This document shows, piece by piece, positions 63,948-64,000 of a DNA stretch of 64,000 bases. How positions within the stretch are numbered: position 1 is the first letter of the stretch; each line of letters starts with the position of its first letter. The stretch lies in the NCBI RefSeq assembly GCF_001180265.1, contig NZ_CVSW01000010.1, forward strand, positions 124,001-188,000. The letters are read 5' to 3'. The stretch comes from Prochlorococcus marinus (GTDB taxonomy: Bacteria > Cyanobacteriota > Cyanobacteriia > PCC-6307 > Cyanobiaceae). The notes below the pieces were generated by a model that made no database searches, was not told the DNA's origin, and worked only from the letters and a program-made list of their open reading frames with translations. The position numbers were made by a program, and so were the translations under genes.

Positions 63948-64000
63948 ATGCCACCAAATAAAAAGAATAAAAGTTATGGAATATGGGCTTGGGTAGGAGC
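63948..64000 (+). CDS. partial gene at window end
   Basis: Only 17 codons are visible: MPPNKKNKSYGIWAWVG. They suggest a basic N-terminus before a membrane helix. A promoter-like box lies 24 bases upstream. Confidence 0.5.
   Translation, partial: MPPNKKNKSYGIWAWVG

Noticed and set aside
1..64000. CRISPR arrays, insertion sequences, integrase and rRNA genes
   Set aside because: I looked for direct repeats with spacers, transposase or integrase motifs and rRNA and saw none.

Overview
The window is chromosomal DNA of a marine picocyanobacterium, almost certainly a high-light Prochlorococcus. The evidence is strongly AT-rich sequence, tightly packed short genes, a kaiB-kaiC clock locus without kaiA, an NblS-type kinase, plant-type ferredoxin, tandem high-light-inducible (hli) genes, and many very small proteins. 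The strain cannot be fixed from sequence alone.

From 1 to about 34 kb lies conserved core genome. The left end holds a partial msrA, then a minus-strand envelope operon (bamA, lpxC, fabZ, lpxA, lpxB) that makes lipid A precursor and inserts outer-membrane proteins. Next come purC and purD (divergent), the NblS histidine kinase, kaiC and kaiB, rplU-rpmA, a methyltransferase, truB, a SpoIID protein, ribonuclease Z, a pentapeptide-repeat protein, petF, prmA and serA, an S4-domain protein, tRNA-Val, a small membrane methyltransferase-like protein, a flavin-binding PPOX protein, DoxX, an unusual photolyase-like gene, a broken ligA-like gene, an SDR, murD, pirin, DUF1643/DUF2214 genes, a GAF protein and a BaiN-type flavoprotein.

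From about 34 to 64 kb the layout becomes island-like: larger genes (DMT permease, DUF805, two fatty-acid desaturases, DUF938, LptF/G permease, DUF1543, a second DoxX, DUF3804, cupin plus LOG-family pair, an acyltransferase/SGNH gene split by a frameshift, a porin) are scattered among about 40 tiny genes, mostly single-membrane-span or Cys-containing proteins of 20-60 residues. Three hli genes, several recently broken genes, an imperfect intergenic duplication and several hairpin clusters that may be small RNAs also lie here.

The most interesting signals are in the island. (1) A shared promoter-like box (core CGATCTAARAT) lies 23-29 bases before a start codon at six places between 51 and 64 kb, mostly followed by a T-rich leader without a Shine-Dalgarno site. 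(2) A run of five tiny genes at 54.0-54.5 kb, four overlapping in series, sits directly behind one such box. (3) Two mini-proteins resemble the C-terminal tail of CP12. (4) A photolyase-like protein appears to have its two domains in reversed order. All assignments come from reading the sequence and remembered family motifs; no database search was run.
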